From CALBPI01 sp039027435 (GTDB lineage Bacteria; Pseudomonadota; Gammaproteobacteria; Steroidobacterales; Woeseiaceae), in contig JBCCKF010000010.1 of NCBI GenBank assembly GCA_039027435.1, forward strand, positions 62,001-126,000: 64,000 nt of DNA, given 5' to 3'. The first letter of the stretch is position 1. Each line of letters starts with the position of its first letter. The translations under genes were made by a program, and so were the position numbers. The notes under the pieces were generated by a model that saw nothing but the letters and a program-made list of their open reading frames with translations, was not told the DNA's origin and made no database searches. This document shows positions 26,583 to 34,997 of this stretch, in pieces.

Positions 26583-27847
26583 AACGCTGCCTCCGATACT
26601 TGAATCCGACCAGCGATTTGGCCTTCTTCCTTACGCTCTGTGCGCAAGATGCGCGCATCGAATTCACCGCTCTCCGCAATGGCTTCTCGCAGCTCCTCGA
26701 GTGCGATGTCCGACTCGGTGACGAGTTGTAAATTGAGCGTGCCATTGTCGTAGCTGATCGCTTCAATTTCCGGAGGTGTTTCCGCACTCGCATCTGACAG
26801 GGCAGTCAGGTAATCGAGAAAATCGACGCTACTGTTGGTCGATTGCGAACCTCCGTTGCCGCGGCCGGGTTGTCTGCGGTTTAACACATTCGAAAGTTGT
26901 GGCTCAGCGCGGCCAGCGTCCAATCGCTCGCCGGTCAATTGCGTCAGCCTGGAGACTATTTGTTGGTCTAGATTCTCCACCTGACGAGAAAGCGCTCGCG
27001 CTTCGATAGCGGTGGTCGTGAATGCCATTAAGCCCACAGCTACCAGTAGACCAGCGGCGGCATACCACGGCTTGAGTGCGGCCATCGTATCCGCCCTGAC
27101 GCCGAATTGACCCTGCAACAGGTCTGTTCCCGAACGCGCCATCAAGGCGCGTGCGGCGAAACCAAACCAGCCCTGCGAAAGCGCGCGCCTATCCACCGGG
27201 ATCGAACCGGCGTCCAGCGTGTCTAAGGCCGTCTCGTTGTGCGCCAAACCCGCTTCATCCGCGTAGATTTGCAGCTGTCGGATTGACTCGCTGTCTTCTC
27301 CAAGCGACCCAATTGTGGCGTCAATTGCAAGCTGTAGCGGCAGCCCTCGAAACGACACGGGCTCAACACCGGCACCGTCAATAATGGCCATATCGCCAAT
27401 CAGCAGAATCTGTAGATGGCCCTCAACGGCATCCAGCGCGTCCGGCAATGCGAAAGCAGCCCGCGGCGACAGCCCAGCCTCGGTGAGATCTTCAAGCACG
27501 GATGACAGCACGTCCTGCGGCACGACAACGACGCCTCGTGTGTTGTCTTCACGCTTGTCGCCAGCAGCAAAATGCAGAGCGTCGATTTCGCCCGGGAAGT
27601 GCTCTTCGAGCGCGAATGGCAGTGCGGTCAGAAGCTTCTTGCCAGTCACCGGCAAATCGGTTTCCAGCATCGTAATCTTGTCGGATGCAAGGATCAGGTG
27701 AACCGGCATGCCTTGCGCGGCGCTGGCCAGCGCTTGCAGATCACCCTCGCCGGGAGCGGAAACCGCATCGCCGCCGCTATTGGCTCGAACCCAGAAGTAA
27801 TGATCGGGGTCGCTGTCGCTCACACCCACGTAGATTATGTCGCTCAC
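26579..27847 (-). CDS. gspL: Type II secretion system protein L
   Basis: 422 residues: cytoplasmic actin-like domain (about 1-250, with PVTGKKLLTALPFALEEH, which is typical of GspL), a membrane helix at about 262-282 and a periplasmic ferredoxin-like domain. GspL recruits the secretion ATPase GspE, which is not in this window. The start is GTG at 27847, with AAAGG about 8 bases upstream; no ATG lies near the conserved N-terminus. The stop overlaps gspM. Confidence 0.92.
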   Translation of the reverse strand: MSDIIYVGVSDSDPDHYFWVRANSGGDAVSAPGEGDLQALASAAQGMPVHLILASDKITMLETDLPVTGKKLLTALPFALEEHFPGEIDALHFAAGDKREDNTRGVVVVPQDVLSSVLEDLTEAGLSPRAAFALPDALDAVEGHLQILLIGDMAIIDGAGVEPVSFRGLPLQLAIDATIGSLGEDSESIRQLQIYADEAGLAHNETALDTLDAGSIPVDRRALSQGWFGFAARALMARSGTDLLQGQFGVRADTMAALKPWYAAAGLLVAVGLMAFTTTAIEARALSRQVENLDQQIVSRLTQLTGERLDAGRAEPQLSNVLNRRQPGRGNGGSQSTNSSVDFLDYLTALSDASAETPPEIEAISYDNGTLNLQLVTESDIALEELREAIAESGEFDARILRTERKEEGQIAGRIQVSEAAL

Positions 27848-27877
27848 ACTGATCGCCTTTGAGTCGCGGAGTTCTGG

Positions 27878-28810
27878 TTATGGCGGGCTGCCGAAGCTGC
27901 GTTGAATGACAGCCACTTGCCCTTGTTCCGTGCGATAAAGAAGAGAGTACATTGTGAATCGGATAGTGCCAATACGAACCACCGACCTCAGCTGGAAGTA
28001 GCGTGTTTGTGTATCCAGAGTTGCAATCGCCTCGTCGCTCAGAATGCCTGCAAACGTAATGCTGGGATCTTCGATGCCGATCTCTGCGCGCTCTTCAATC
28101 ACTCGCTGGACATCCGCACCTGCCATGTTTTCATCGAGTGTCTGCAGGATGAGCTGAGTCGCCGTATTCACGTTCAGCGCGGTCCGCTCCGGTAGCGCCG
28201 TGACATGCGGTAACAGCTGCGGCAACACGTCGGGCGTCAGTCCCTCGACCATCGCCAGTTCGGCGGTAGAGCGAAACGCAAGATTCGGCACACGCAACGG
28301 CGGCAGGCGATTGGTGTAAATTTCGTCCTCCGCACCTCCCGGGAATCGCGGTTCTGTATCGGTATCAGACCAATCCATAACCGCCTCAGCGATCTGTGGA
28401 TCGATCTCCAGCGCGACGAGAAGTCGCCGAAACCGCTCCAGCTCGATCTCTACAGGCGCGCCATCAGCGTCCATAAGATTGTTGAGATTAAAACGCCCCT
28501 GCAGATCGGTCAGTGCACCGGCGACGACACCTTCGATGCCGACACCTTCGACAGGAAGTGGGGGTAATTCCTGGGCCCACAATTCTCCGAAGTGGTCGTT
28601 TTCAGTGTCATTGAGATCCTGCCGCAGGATGTCGCCGATCCAGTCCTCAGCGCCGATTGCAAACAAGCGGGCCTGCTCCTGCCAAAGCAAACTTTGCGTG
28701 CGTCTTGTTTGGAGCTTTACGTCGCGCGCGAGCTTCACCGAGACCGACACAACAAGTGTGAAAATCAGCATTGCGAAAATAATAGCGATTGCCCCGCGCT
28801 GCCGTCTCAT
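27878..28810 (-). CDS. gspK: Type II secretion minor pseudopilin K
   Basis: 310 residues, much larger than other pseudopilins as usual for GspK. The type III signal RRQRG precedes a hydrophobic helix, and the +5 glutamate is absent (AIAIIF), which is normal for GspK at the pilus tip. The alpha domain has GRFNLNNLMD, AVMDWSDTDTEPRFPGGAED and the NVNTATQLILQTL segment. Start ATG 28810 overlaps gspJ by 4 bases. Forms the tip complex with GspI and GspJ. Confidence 0.92.
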   Translation of the reverse strand: MRRQRGAIAIIFAMLIFTLVVSVSVKLARDVKLQTRRTQSLLWQEQARLFAIGAEDWIGDILRQDLNDTENDHFGELWAQELPPLPVEGVGIEGVVAGALTDLQGRFNLNNLMDADGAPVEIELERFRRLLVALEIDPQIAEAVMDWSDTDTEPRFPGGAEDEIYTNRLPPLRVPNLAFRSTAELAMVEGLTPDVLPQLLPHVTALPERTALNVNTATQLILQTLDENMAGADVQRVIEERAEIGIEDPSITFAGILSDEAIATLDTQTRYFQLRSVVRIGTIRFTMYSLLYRTEQGQVAVIQRSFGSPP

Positions 28811-29412
28811 GACCGGACCTCGATAATGCGACGTAGCTCACCCCAGTATTCATGGATCAATACAATCTCTACCGCACGAGGCGGTGGCGAGCGTGGCGCG
28901 TTGAGCGGCGGCCATTGTTCGCTCCAACTGTTGTCGGCTTCACCAAGGAACCGAAAGAGAATCTGCTCGATGCCGTCCAGCAGGACCGTTTCCTGCGGCA
29001 CAGTTGCTATGACTGGGTCGAGCACCGGCCATTGGGCACGAACTAGTTCACCATCTTCAAACCGATAGGCCACGCGCAAACTGCTCGCGCGTGGCACCTG
29101 TAGCGGATTGCCGTAGCCCGAGCGAGTTAGCTCAACGATATAGTTGCTGCGCGAATCCGCAAACAGGGCAGGGCGCCAGGCATTGCCTACAGGTTCACGA
29201 ACGGGTCGAGGGTGATACTGAGCAAAATCATTGCTCAGCGTGTTGATCGCGCGTTGCAGCGTTAGTAGTGAATCAACCTCAAGATTCAATCGCTCGGAGG
29301 TCCGATAGGCTTGGCCAAAAGTGACCCATGCGAAAGTAGAGAGAATCGCAAAGATAAACGCCGCTACGAGCACTTCTATCAGCGTGAATCCCGATTGCGA
29401 TTTAGAACACAC
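28807..29412 (-). CDS. gspJ: Type II secretion minor pseudopilin J
   Basis: 201 residues. The prepilin leader is MCSKSQSG, cleaved before FTLIEVLVAAFIFAIL with the +5 glutamate present. It starts with GTG at 29412, inside the end of gspI; no other start would give a proper leader. The soluble domain has LQRAINTLSNDFAQYHPRPV, typical of GspJ. Part of the GspI-J-K tip complex. Confidence 0.92.
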   Translation of the reverse strand: MCSKSQSGFTLIEVLVAAFIFAILSTFAWVTFGQAYRTSERLNLEVDSLLTLQRAINTLSNDFAQYHPRPVREPVGNAWRPALFADSRSNYIVELTRSGYGNPLQVPRASSLRVAYRFEDGELVRAQWPVLDPVIATVPQETVLLDGIEQILFRFLGEADNSWSEQWPPLNAPRSPPPRAVEIVLIHEYWGELRRIIEVRS

Positions 29413-29845
29413 CGTTTAAGTCGTCCTGTGCGCCATCCAGTTGGGTATAGGCGGGAAGACCCACCGAAGGCGGCGCCTGAGCCCGAGAGATGAATCCGCC
29501 CACGGTCCTGACCGTGCTTTCCGTATCACCTCGAAAAACAGTCACATCAATGCGCCGTAAGCCTTCGATCCCCGATTCCGATACGACGGCTTCGACGATC
29601 CAATCGCGATCCGCAAATTCGATCTCGCGGGTCGTTCTCCCGACATCGGGATAGGCGCGAGCCAGACGCAACTCTGCGAGTTCGTTGCTAGCGATGAACA
29701 CCGCCATCGTGCGGTCGCGCAAGCGATAGACGCGATCTGTATCACGAATCATTGCGACTGCAGCGCCTGCGAGCGTTACGGAAACTATGACTAGCGCCAC
29801 CATCACTTCCATGAGCGTGAAACCCTGTTGAGGTCTACGTGTCAT
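29402..29845 (-). CDS. gspI: Type II secretion minor pseudopilin I
   Basis: 147 residues with the prepilin signal RRPQQG followed by FTLMEVMVALVIVSVTLAGA; the +5 glutamate is present. Segments IASNELAELRLARAYPDVG and EFADRDWIVEAVV fit GspI, though the first is commonly NqlaeLRL-like. Starts with ATG overlapping the gspH stop by 4 bases and overlaps gspJ by 11 bases. Confidence 0.92.
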   Translation of the reverse strand: MTRRPQQGFTLMEVMVALVIVSVTLAGAAVAMIRDTDRVYRLRDRTMAVFIASNELAELRLARAYPDVGRTTREIEFADRDWIVEAVVSESGIEGLRRIDVTVFRGDTESTVRTVGGFISRAQAPPSVGLPAYTQLDGAQDDLNGVF

Positions 29846-30405
29846 GGTAGTTCGGTAAGTAGTTCAAGTTCGCCGAAAGCATCAGCGTTCAATTGTGTGA
29901 ACTCATCGCTCCCGAACTGATCCAGCCTCAATTGAAAAGGCGTCATCTCTCCACTGGCGAGAACAACGATCTGCGGCGGTTGCTCTGCGGTTTCAAGCGG
30001 GTTACCGAAAGCATCAAATTGCTCCTCGCCCTCATCCTCAGGCGCAGCTTCGAGTTCGATCTCACGGTCCTCGACATAGAGCCCCATTACGATATCGTCG
30101 GGAAGTACCACAGGTTCCAGGAAGTCGTCATCACTGATGGTGAGCCAGGCACCGGAGTCGGGGTCGAGATCGAGAATGACGTAACCGTCGGGTTCGAAGC
30201 GCAGACCGAAGTTACGACCCTGTAAGGCAGCTTCATCACGCATCAACTCGATTGTGTCGGCGAGTTCACGAACCGATTCGCGGGCCGGCGACTCAGTTCT
30301 AATCCAAGAAAAGTTGGGTAGCAGGGCGCCTACCAGCACGGTGATGACAATGACCACCGCCAAAATCTCGAACAGCGTGAATCCACCGGTTCTCCGGCGT
30401 GTCAT
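29842..30405 (-). CDS. gspH: Type II secretion minor pseudopilin H
   Basis: 187 residues. Prepilin leader MTRRRTGG is followed by FTLFEILAVVIVITVLVGAL with the +5 glutamate. The segment LADTIELMRDEAALQGRNFG is typical of GspH. An acidic insert (EREIELEAAPEDEGEEQFDAF region) lengthens the soluble domain slightly. Follows gspG by 8 bases and overlaps gspI by 4. Confidence 0.92.
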   Translation of the reverse strand: MTRRRTGGFTLFEILAVVIVITVLVGALLPNFSWIRTESPARESVRELADTIELMRDEAALQGRNFGLRFEPDGYVILDLDPDSGAWLTISDDDFLEPVVLPDDIVMGLYVEDREIELEAAPEDEGEEQFDAFGNPLETAEQPPQIVVLASGEMTPFQLRLDQFGSDEFTQLNADAFGELELLTELP

Positions 30406-30413
30406 GGTGGGGG

Positions 30414-30854
30414 CTAGTCCCAGTTGCCGATATCGGCGTCTTCGCCCTCACCACCTTGCTGACCATCGCGGCCCAGCGAGTAGAGATCGAACTTGCCGCG
30501 CTGACCGGGGATCAGGTAGACGTATTCGTTGCCCCAGGGGTCTTCAGGCATGGAATCGAGATAGCCTTCGTCGTTGTACTGCGTCAAATTTGGGTCGTTC
30601 GGTCGCTCGACCAGAGCGCGCAAGCCTTGTTCGCTGGTCGGGAAGTTGAAATTGTCGAGCCGGTACTCGGTCAAAGCGCCCTCAATGGTCTTTATGTCCT
30701 GTAAAACACGGTTTCGATAGGCCTTCTCGACGCCACCGAAAATGTTCCGCCCGACGGCGGCCGCCAGGATACCGATAATGACCACCACGACGATGACCTC
30801 GAGCAGGGTAAACCCTGACTGGCGTGCGCGTGCCGCGCTTCTTTCCCACTGCAT
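30414..30854 (-). CDS. gspG: Type II secretion major pseudopilin G
   Basis: 146 residues. Leader ending ARARQSG, then FTLLEVIVVVVIIGILAAAV; +5 glutamate present. The soluble domain has DIKTIEGALTEYRLDNFNFP, TSEQGLRALVERP and DPWGNEYVY, with the calcium-site region near the C-terminus (GQQGGEGEDADIGNWD). The frame runs upstream to 31214, but ATG 30854 gives the proper short leader, with GGAG upstream. First gene of the minus-strand gsp unit; gspC, D, E and F are absent here. Confidence 0.96.
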   Translation of the reverse strand: MQWERSAARARQSGFTLLEVIVVVVIIGILAAAVGRNIFGGVEKAYRNRVLQDIKTIEGALTEYRLDNFNFPTSEQGLRALVERPNDPNLTQYNDEGYLDSMPEDPWGNEYVYLIPGQRGKFDLYSLGRDGQQGGEGEDADIGNWD

Positions 30855-30956
30855 TTGTAGACACTCCAATACTGGTTTGTGCAGACTGAATCCTGTGCCG
30901 GATATGGACGCCCCCAGACTGCAAAAGTTCGCCGAGAATGATACCAGAGCCCTTCC

Positions 30957-31565
30957 ATGCCAACCGCCGAACCTGACCATAACCCCCGTTTGTTGATTGC
31001 TCCCGGCACTGCATGCCTCTGTGCAATCAGCGTATTGATCTTGCTGGGCGGTCTGTTGCCCGAGGCGTTCTGGGATATTGGCGCTTATCGCAGGAGTGAG
31101 GTCCCGGCTGCACCCTGGCGCGGGCTCACCGCGCACTGGGTCCATTTGGGCGCGATGCATGCGGGCCTCAACGCAATAGCGCTTGCGATGCTCGCAGCAC
31201 TGGTCGGGCGACACCTGAGCGCGCGGGCCTGGTTAGGTCTGTGGCTGTTTGCAAGCGTCGTGATTTCAGTCGCATTGTGGACAGGAATGCCTTCTCTGGA
31301 GCGTTATGTGGGGGCGTCTGGGGTGCTCCATGGCATTGCAACGGCAGGAGGCATCGCGCTCTTTTCTCACCAGAGGCTCGAATCCTCGCTGTTGCTGGGC
31401 GGCATTGCTGCAAAGCTCGTCTGGGAGCAGCTCGTAGGCCCCAGTACTGCCACAGCAGGACTGATTGGCGGCAATATCATCACTGAAGCGCATTTGGTCG
31501 GCGCGGTTGCCGGACTCTTATATGGGCTGGTAGCAGTGCGGCTTCGCGCCCGCAGGAAGTTATGA
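30957..31565 (+). CDS. rrtA: Rhombosortase (rhomboid-family intramembrane serine protease)
   Basis: 202 residues with about six membrane segments. The rhomboid elements are HWVHLGAMHAGLNAIALAML, the catalytic serine in YVGASGVLHGIATAGG and the catalytic histidine in ITEAHLVGAVAGLLYG. This short form is the rhombosortase group, which cleaves the GlyGly-CTERM tail of exported proteins that then leave by type II secretion. Its divergent position 102 bases from gspG supports that role. No GlyGly-CTERM substrate is seen in the window. Precedes fabD by 37 bases on the same strand. Confidence 0.85.
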   Translation: MPTAEPDHNPRLLIAPGTACLCAISVLILLGGLLPEAFWDIGAYRRSEVPAAPWRGLTAHWVHLGAMHAGLNAIALAMLAALVGRHLSARAWLGLWLFASVVISVALWTGMPSLERYVGASGVLHGIATAGGIALFSHQRLESSLLLGGIAAKLVWEQLVGPSTATAGLIGGNIITEAHLVGAVAGLLYGLVAVRLRARRKL

Positions 31566-31602
31566 CATCATCTGCGCCCAATTTTTTGAATCTGGAAACT
31601 AA

Positions 31603-32547
31603 ATGAGCATCGCATTTGTGTTCCCCGGTCAAGGGTCTCAATCGGCTGGCATGCTTAGTGCCATTGCAGAGGCTCGCCCTGGAGTCCTCGAGACGTTCAA
31701 GGAGGCTTCCTCGGCACTGGGTTATGACCTGTGGTCGGTGTGTCAGGATGATCCGGACGGGCATCTCGCGCGCACGGAGATCACGCAACCCGCATTACTG
31801 ACTGCCAGCGTGGCGCTGCATCGCGAGTGGGTCGCGGCAGGCGGTGCGACTCCCGCTGTAATGGCGGGACACAGTCTGGGCGAGTACTCAGCGCTGGTTT
31901 GCTCAGGCGTACTGGATTTTCCTGATGCGGTGAAGCTGGTCGAACAGCGCGGCCGTTTGATGCAGGAAGCAGTGCCGCATGGCACGGGCGCGATGGCTGC
32001 GATTCTGGGTCTGGACGATGACGTGGTGATCGCCGCTTGTGAAGCTGTGACCGGCGGAGTGGTCGCGCCAGCCAACTTCAATGCGCCAGGTCAGGTCGTC
32101 ATCGCTGGCGAAAAAGCAGCCGTCGATTTGGCCATCGAGAACTGTAAAGAAGGCGGTGCACGACGTGCACTCCCACTGCCGGTCAGCGTCCCGTCGCACT
32201 GTGAACTCATGCAGCCCGCGGCCGACCGACTCGCCGAGGTATTAGCGGATCTGTCTCTGCAGTCACCCGGTATTCCCGTCATCAACAACGTAGACGTGCA
32301 GTCTCCTGAAGACCCGGCGGACATTTGTGATGCCTTGATCAGGCAACTGTTCAGCCCGGTGCGATGGGTCGAGGTTATGCGTTCCGTGGCAAATCATCGC
32401 GTCACGACGATTGTGGAGTGCGGCGCGGGCAATGTGCTCGCTGGCTTGCAAAAGCGCATCAACCGCCAGATATCGGTGTTTGCCGTGGAGTCACCGTCGG
32501 TCTTTGATGAGGCGCTCCAAGCACTGGGAGAAGGGGATAGCGAATGA
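31603..32547 (+). CDS. fabD: Malonyl-CoA:ACP transacylase
   Basis: Moves the malonyl group from CoA to acyl carrier protein at the start of fatty-acid synthesis. 314 residues. Motifs: AFVFPGQGSQSAGM at the N-terminus, the active-site serine in MAGHSLGEYSALV, Gln/Arg in VEQRGRLMQEA and the catalytic histidine in SVPSHCELMQPA. The ATG at 31603 is in the normal position. Overlaps fabG by 4 bases. The usual upstream genes rpmF, plsX and fabH are not here. Confidence 0.96.
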   Translation: MSIAFVFPGQGSQSAGMLSAIAEARPGVLETFKEASSALGYDLWSVCQDDPDGHLARTEITQPALLTASVALHREWVAAGGATPAVMAGHSLGEYSALVCSGVLDFPDAVKLVEQRGRLMQEAVPHGTGAMAAILGLDDDVVIAACEAVTGGVVAPANFNAPGQVVIAGEKAAVDLAIENCKEGGARRALPLPVSVPSHCELMQPAADRLAEVLADLSLQSPGIPVINNVDVQSPEDPADICDALIRQLFSPVRWVEVMRSVANHRVTTIVECGAGNVLAGLQKRINRQISVFAVESPSVFDEALQALGEGDSE

Positions 32548-33290
32548 ATCTGTTTTCAAATACCGCATTGGAAGGGCAGGTGGCACTGGTCACAGGCGCC
32601 AGTCGCGGCATCGGAGCGGCCATCGCGGATGCTCTGGCGACGGCAGGTGCCACTGTGATCGGCACAGCCACCTCAAACGCCGGCGCAGACGCCATTTCGG
32701 CACGTCTTGGTGATCATGGTGAGGGCAAGGTATTGGACGTTTCCAACCAGGAGAGCATCGACGCCCTGGTCGCAGATCTGAAATCGACGCCGCCAGCAAT
32801 TGTTGTACACAACGCCGGTATCACGCGCGACAACCTCCTGATGCGGATGCAGGACGATGAATGGGCCAGCGTGCTCAACACCAACCTCACCGGGGTATTC
32901 CGCCTGACCAAAGCACTGGTCCGGCCGATGATGAAGCAGCGTTTCGGCAGAATCATTGCGATTTCATCGGTGGTCGGCACCACAGGGAACCCCGGCCAGG
33001 CCAACTATGCGGCAGCCAAAGCCGGACTCGGCGGATTCGTTCGCTCAGTGGCTCGCGAGTTGGGTAGCCGCGGAATTACCGCAAACCTCATTGCGCCCGG
33101 GTTTATTGAGACCGACATGACTGAGGCGCTGACAGAGGATCAGAAAGCCGCCATGTTGGGGCAGGTGCCGTCAGGGGCGCTGGGCCAACCTGCGGACATT
33201 GCGGCGTCGGTTGTCTACCTCGCAAGTGAGGCTGGTGCCTACATCACCGGCGAGACCTTGCATATCAACGGCGGAATGGCAATGCATTGA
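32544..33290 (+). CDS. fabG: 3-oxoacyl-ACP reductase
   Basis: NADPH-dependent reductase of the fatty-acid elongation cycle, 248 residues. Short-chain dehydrogenase motifs: TGASRGIGAAIADAL for cofactor, NAGITRDNLLMRM, and the Ser-Tyr-Lys site in ISSVVGTTGNPGQANYAAAK. C-terminus GETLHINGGMAM is typical of FabG. ATG overlaps the fabD stop (ATGA). A separate promoter for acpP follows in the next gap. Confidence 0.95.
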   Translation: MNLFSNTALEGQVALVTGASRGIGAAIADALATAGATVIGTATSNAGADAISARLGDHGEGKVLDVSNQESIDALVADLKSTPPAIVVHNAGITRDNLLMRMQDDEWASVLNTNLTGVFRLTKALVRPMMKQRFGRIIAISSVVGTTGNPGQANYAAAKAGLGGFVRSVARELGSRGITANLIAPGFIETDMTEALTEDQKAAMLGQVPSGALGQPADIAASVVYLASEAGAYITGETLHINGGMAMH

Positions 33291-33294
33291 GTGC

Positions 33295-33325
33295 TTGCAT
33301 TGTCCCCGCACACATTTTGTATAAT
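33295..33325 (+). promoter_or_regulatory. Probable acpP promoter
   Basis: Perfect TATAAT at 33320-33325 with TTGCAT at 33295-33300, a long 19-base spacer. It lies in the 117-base gap between fabG and acpP. The leader that follows can form a GGGCTT/AAGCCC hairpin (33347-33364) before the GAGG ribosome site. A private promoter suits acpP, whose product is needed in great excess. Confidence 0.6.
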
Positions 33326-33407
33326 AGCTGGATGCCCGGGGGAGATGGGCTTATGGCCAAGCCCCCAATAAGGCGTAACTGTATAAATTTATGAGGATTC
33401 TCAGCCA

Positions 33408-33647
33408 ATGAGCAGTATTGAAGACCAGGTCAAGAGCATTGTTGCAGAGCAGCTTGGTGTTAAAGAGGAAGAGGTGACCAACGCCGCTTCTTTTGTCGAT
33501 GATCTGGGCGCCGATTCGCTGGACACGGTCGAGCTGGTCATGGCGCTGGAAGAGGAATTCGAAACCGAAATTCCGGACGAGGACGCTGAGAAAATCACCA
33601 CTGTCCAGCAAGCCATCGACTACGTAAACGCGCGCAAAGCGAGCTGA
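33408..33647 (+). CDS. acpP: Acyl carrier protein
   Basis: 79-residue acidic four-helix carrier of growing acyl chains. Ser37 in DDLGADSLDTVELVMALEEE receives the phosphopantetheine arm. GAGG precedes the ATG at a normal distance. Lies between fabG and fabF as in most Proteobacteria; a hairpin between acpP and fabF probably limits read-through or protects the acpP message. Confidence 0.97.
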   Translation: MSSIEDQVKSIVAEQLGVKEEEVTNAASFVDDLGADSLDTVELVMALEEEFETEIPDEDAEKITTVQQAIDYVNARKAS

Positions 33648-33697
33648 TCGCCGAAGGCGCGGGGTTCGGCTGGGCCGGACCTGCAGAGAAGTAATTG

Positions 33698-33724
33698 ATC
33701 CGGCGCCTTCCAAGGGCGCCGGAT
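33698..33724 (+). other. Perfect inverted repeat between acpP and fabF
   Basis: Ten-bp perfect stem ATCCGGCGCC / GGCGCCGGAT (33698-33707 with 33715-33724), loop of seven, followed by only GTCGTTTGG. Too few T for full termination. It could be a leaky terminator or a message-stabilising hairpin at the 3' end of acpP transcripts. Confidence 0.65.
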
Positions 33725-33742
33725 GTCGTTTGGGAGCTTCGA

Positions 33743-34990
33743 ATGAGCAAGCAAAGAGTTGTTGTCACGGGGATGGGAATCATCTCTCCGGTAGGAAACG
33801 ACGTGAAGACTGCCTGGGACGCGGTGGTCGAAGGACGACCCGGCATCCGAGCTATTGAGAGTTTCGATGTCAGCGAGTTCACGACGCGGTTTGGCGGCTG
33901 CGTGATCGGGTTTGATCCTGAAGAACATGGCGTACCGAAGAAAGAAGCTCGCAAGATCGACACCTTCATTCAATACGGGATCGCCGCCTGCAACCAAGCG
34001 CTTGCAGATAGCGGTCTTGAGGTGACCGAGAGCAACGCCGAGCGCATTGGCGTGCTGATGGGCGCAGGTATCGGTGGCATTGGCACCATCGAGGCCAACC
34101 ATGAGAAATACCTCAACGCTGGCAGCCCACGGAAAATTTCGCCGTTTTTCGTGCCGGGCAGCATCATCAACATGATTTCTGGCCACGTCAGCATGATGCA
34201 TGGCTTGACCGGGCCAAATCTCAGCGTCGTGACTGCCTGCACAACGTCAACCCATGCGATCGGTCTGGCAGCACGCACGATCGCTTACGGCGATGCCGAC
34301 GTGATGCTGGCCGGGGGCGCTGAATATGCAACAACGCCCATGGGGCTGGGCGGGTTTTGTTCTGCCAGAGCCTTGTCGACACGCAATGATGATCCTATGC
34401 ACGCCAGCCGACCGTTCGATCGCGACCGTGACGGCTTTGTACTGGGTGACGGCGCAGGGGCCATGCTACTCGAGTCTTATGACCACGCGGTGGCACGCGG
34501 CGCCACCATCTATGCTGAGCTCGCGGGCTTTGGCATGAGTGGCGATGCCTTCCACATCACCTCACCTCCGGAGGATGGCAACGGCGCGCGACGGAGCATG
34601 CAGAACGCGATTCGCGACGCGGGACTCAATCCTTCCGATATCGACTATCTCAACGGGCATGCGACATCGACCATCGCCGGCGACATTGCGGAGACTGTTG
34701 CGATCAAACATGCCTTTGGCGATCACGCCGAGAAGCTCGCGATCAGTGCAACCAAATCGGTCACGGGCCATCTTCTGGGTGCCGCAGGTGCGGTTGAAGC
34801 GATCTTCAGTGTGCTAGCCATGCGTGACGGTGTGATCCCGCCAACAGTGAATCTGGATAACCCGGATCCACTCTGCGATCTCGACTATGTGCCACATACG
34901 GCCCGTGATGCGAACTTAAACGCGGTGGCATCAAACTCGTTCGGTTTCGGTGGCACCAACGGCACACTGGTGTTCAAACGCACATCCTGA
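33743..34990 (+). CDS. fabF: 3-oxoacyl-ACP synthase II
   Basis: Elongating condensing enzyme of fatty-acid synthesis, 415 residues. The Cys-His-His triad is in VVTACTTSTHAIGLA, LNGHATSTIAGD and KSVTGHLLGAAGAVEA; the C-terminal NSFGFGGTNGTLVF loop is typical. ATG 33743 with GGGAG upstream is preferred to the longer open frame. Followed 7 bases later by pabB. Confidence 0.96.
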   Translation: MSKQRVVVTGMGIISPVGNDVKTAWDAVVEGRPGIRAIESFDVSEFTTRFGGCVIGFDPEEHGVPKKEARKIDTFIQYGIAACNQALADSGLEVTESNAERIGVLMGAGIGGIGTIEANHEKYLNAGSPRKISPFFVPGSIINMISGHVSMMHGLTGPNLSVVTACTTSTHAIGLAARTIAYGDADVMLAGGAEYATTPMGLGGFCSARALSTRNDDPMHASRPFDRDRDGFVLGDGAGAMLLESYDHAVARGATIYAELAGFGMSGDAFHITSPPEDGNGARRSMQNAIRDAGLNPSDIDYLNGHATSTIAGDIAETVAIKHAFGDHAEKLAISATKSVTGHLLGAAGAVEAIFSVLAMRDGVIPPTVNLDNPDPLCDLDYVPHTARDANLNAVASNSFGFGGTNGTLVFKRTS

Positions 34991-34997
34991 GACTACA

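Noticed and set aside
33347..33364. GGGCTT/AAGCCC hairpin as a terminator after fabG
   Set aside because: No T tract follows; it lies in the acpP leader.
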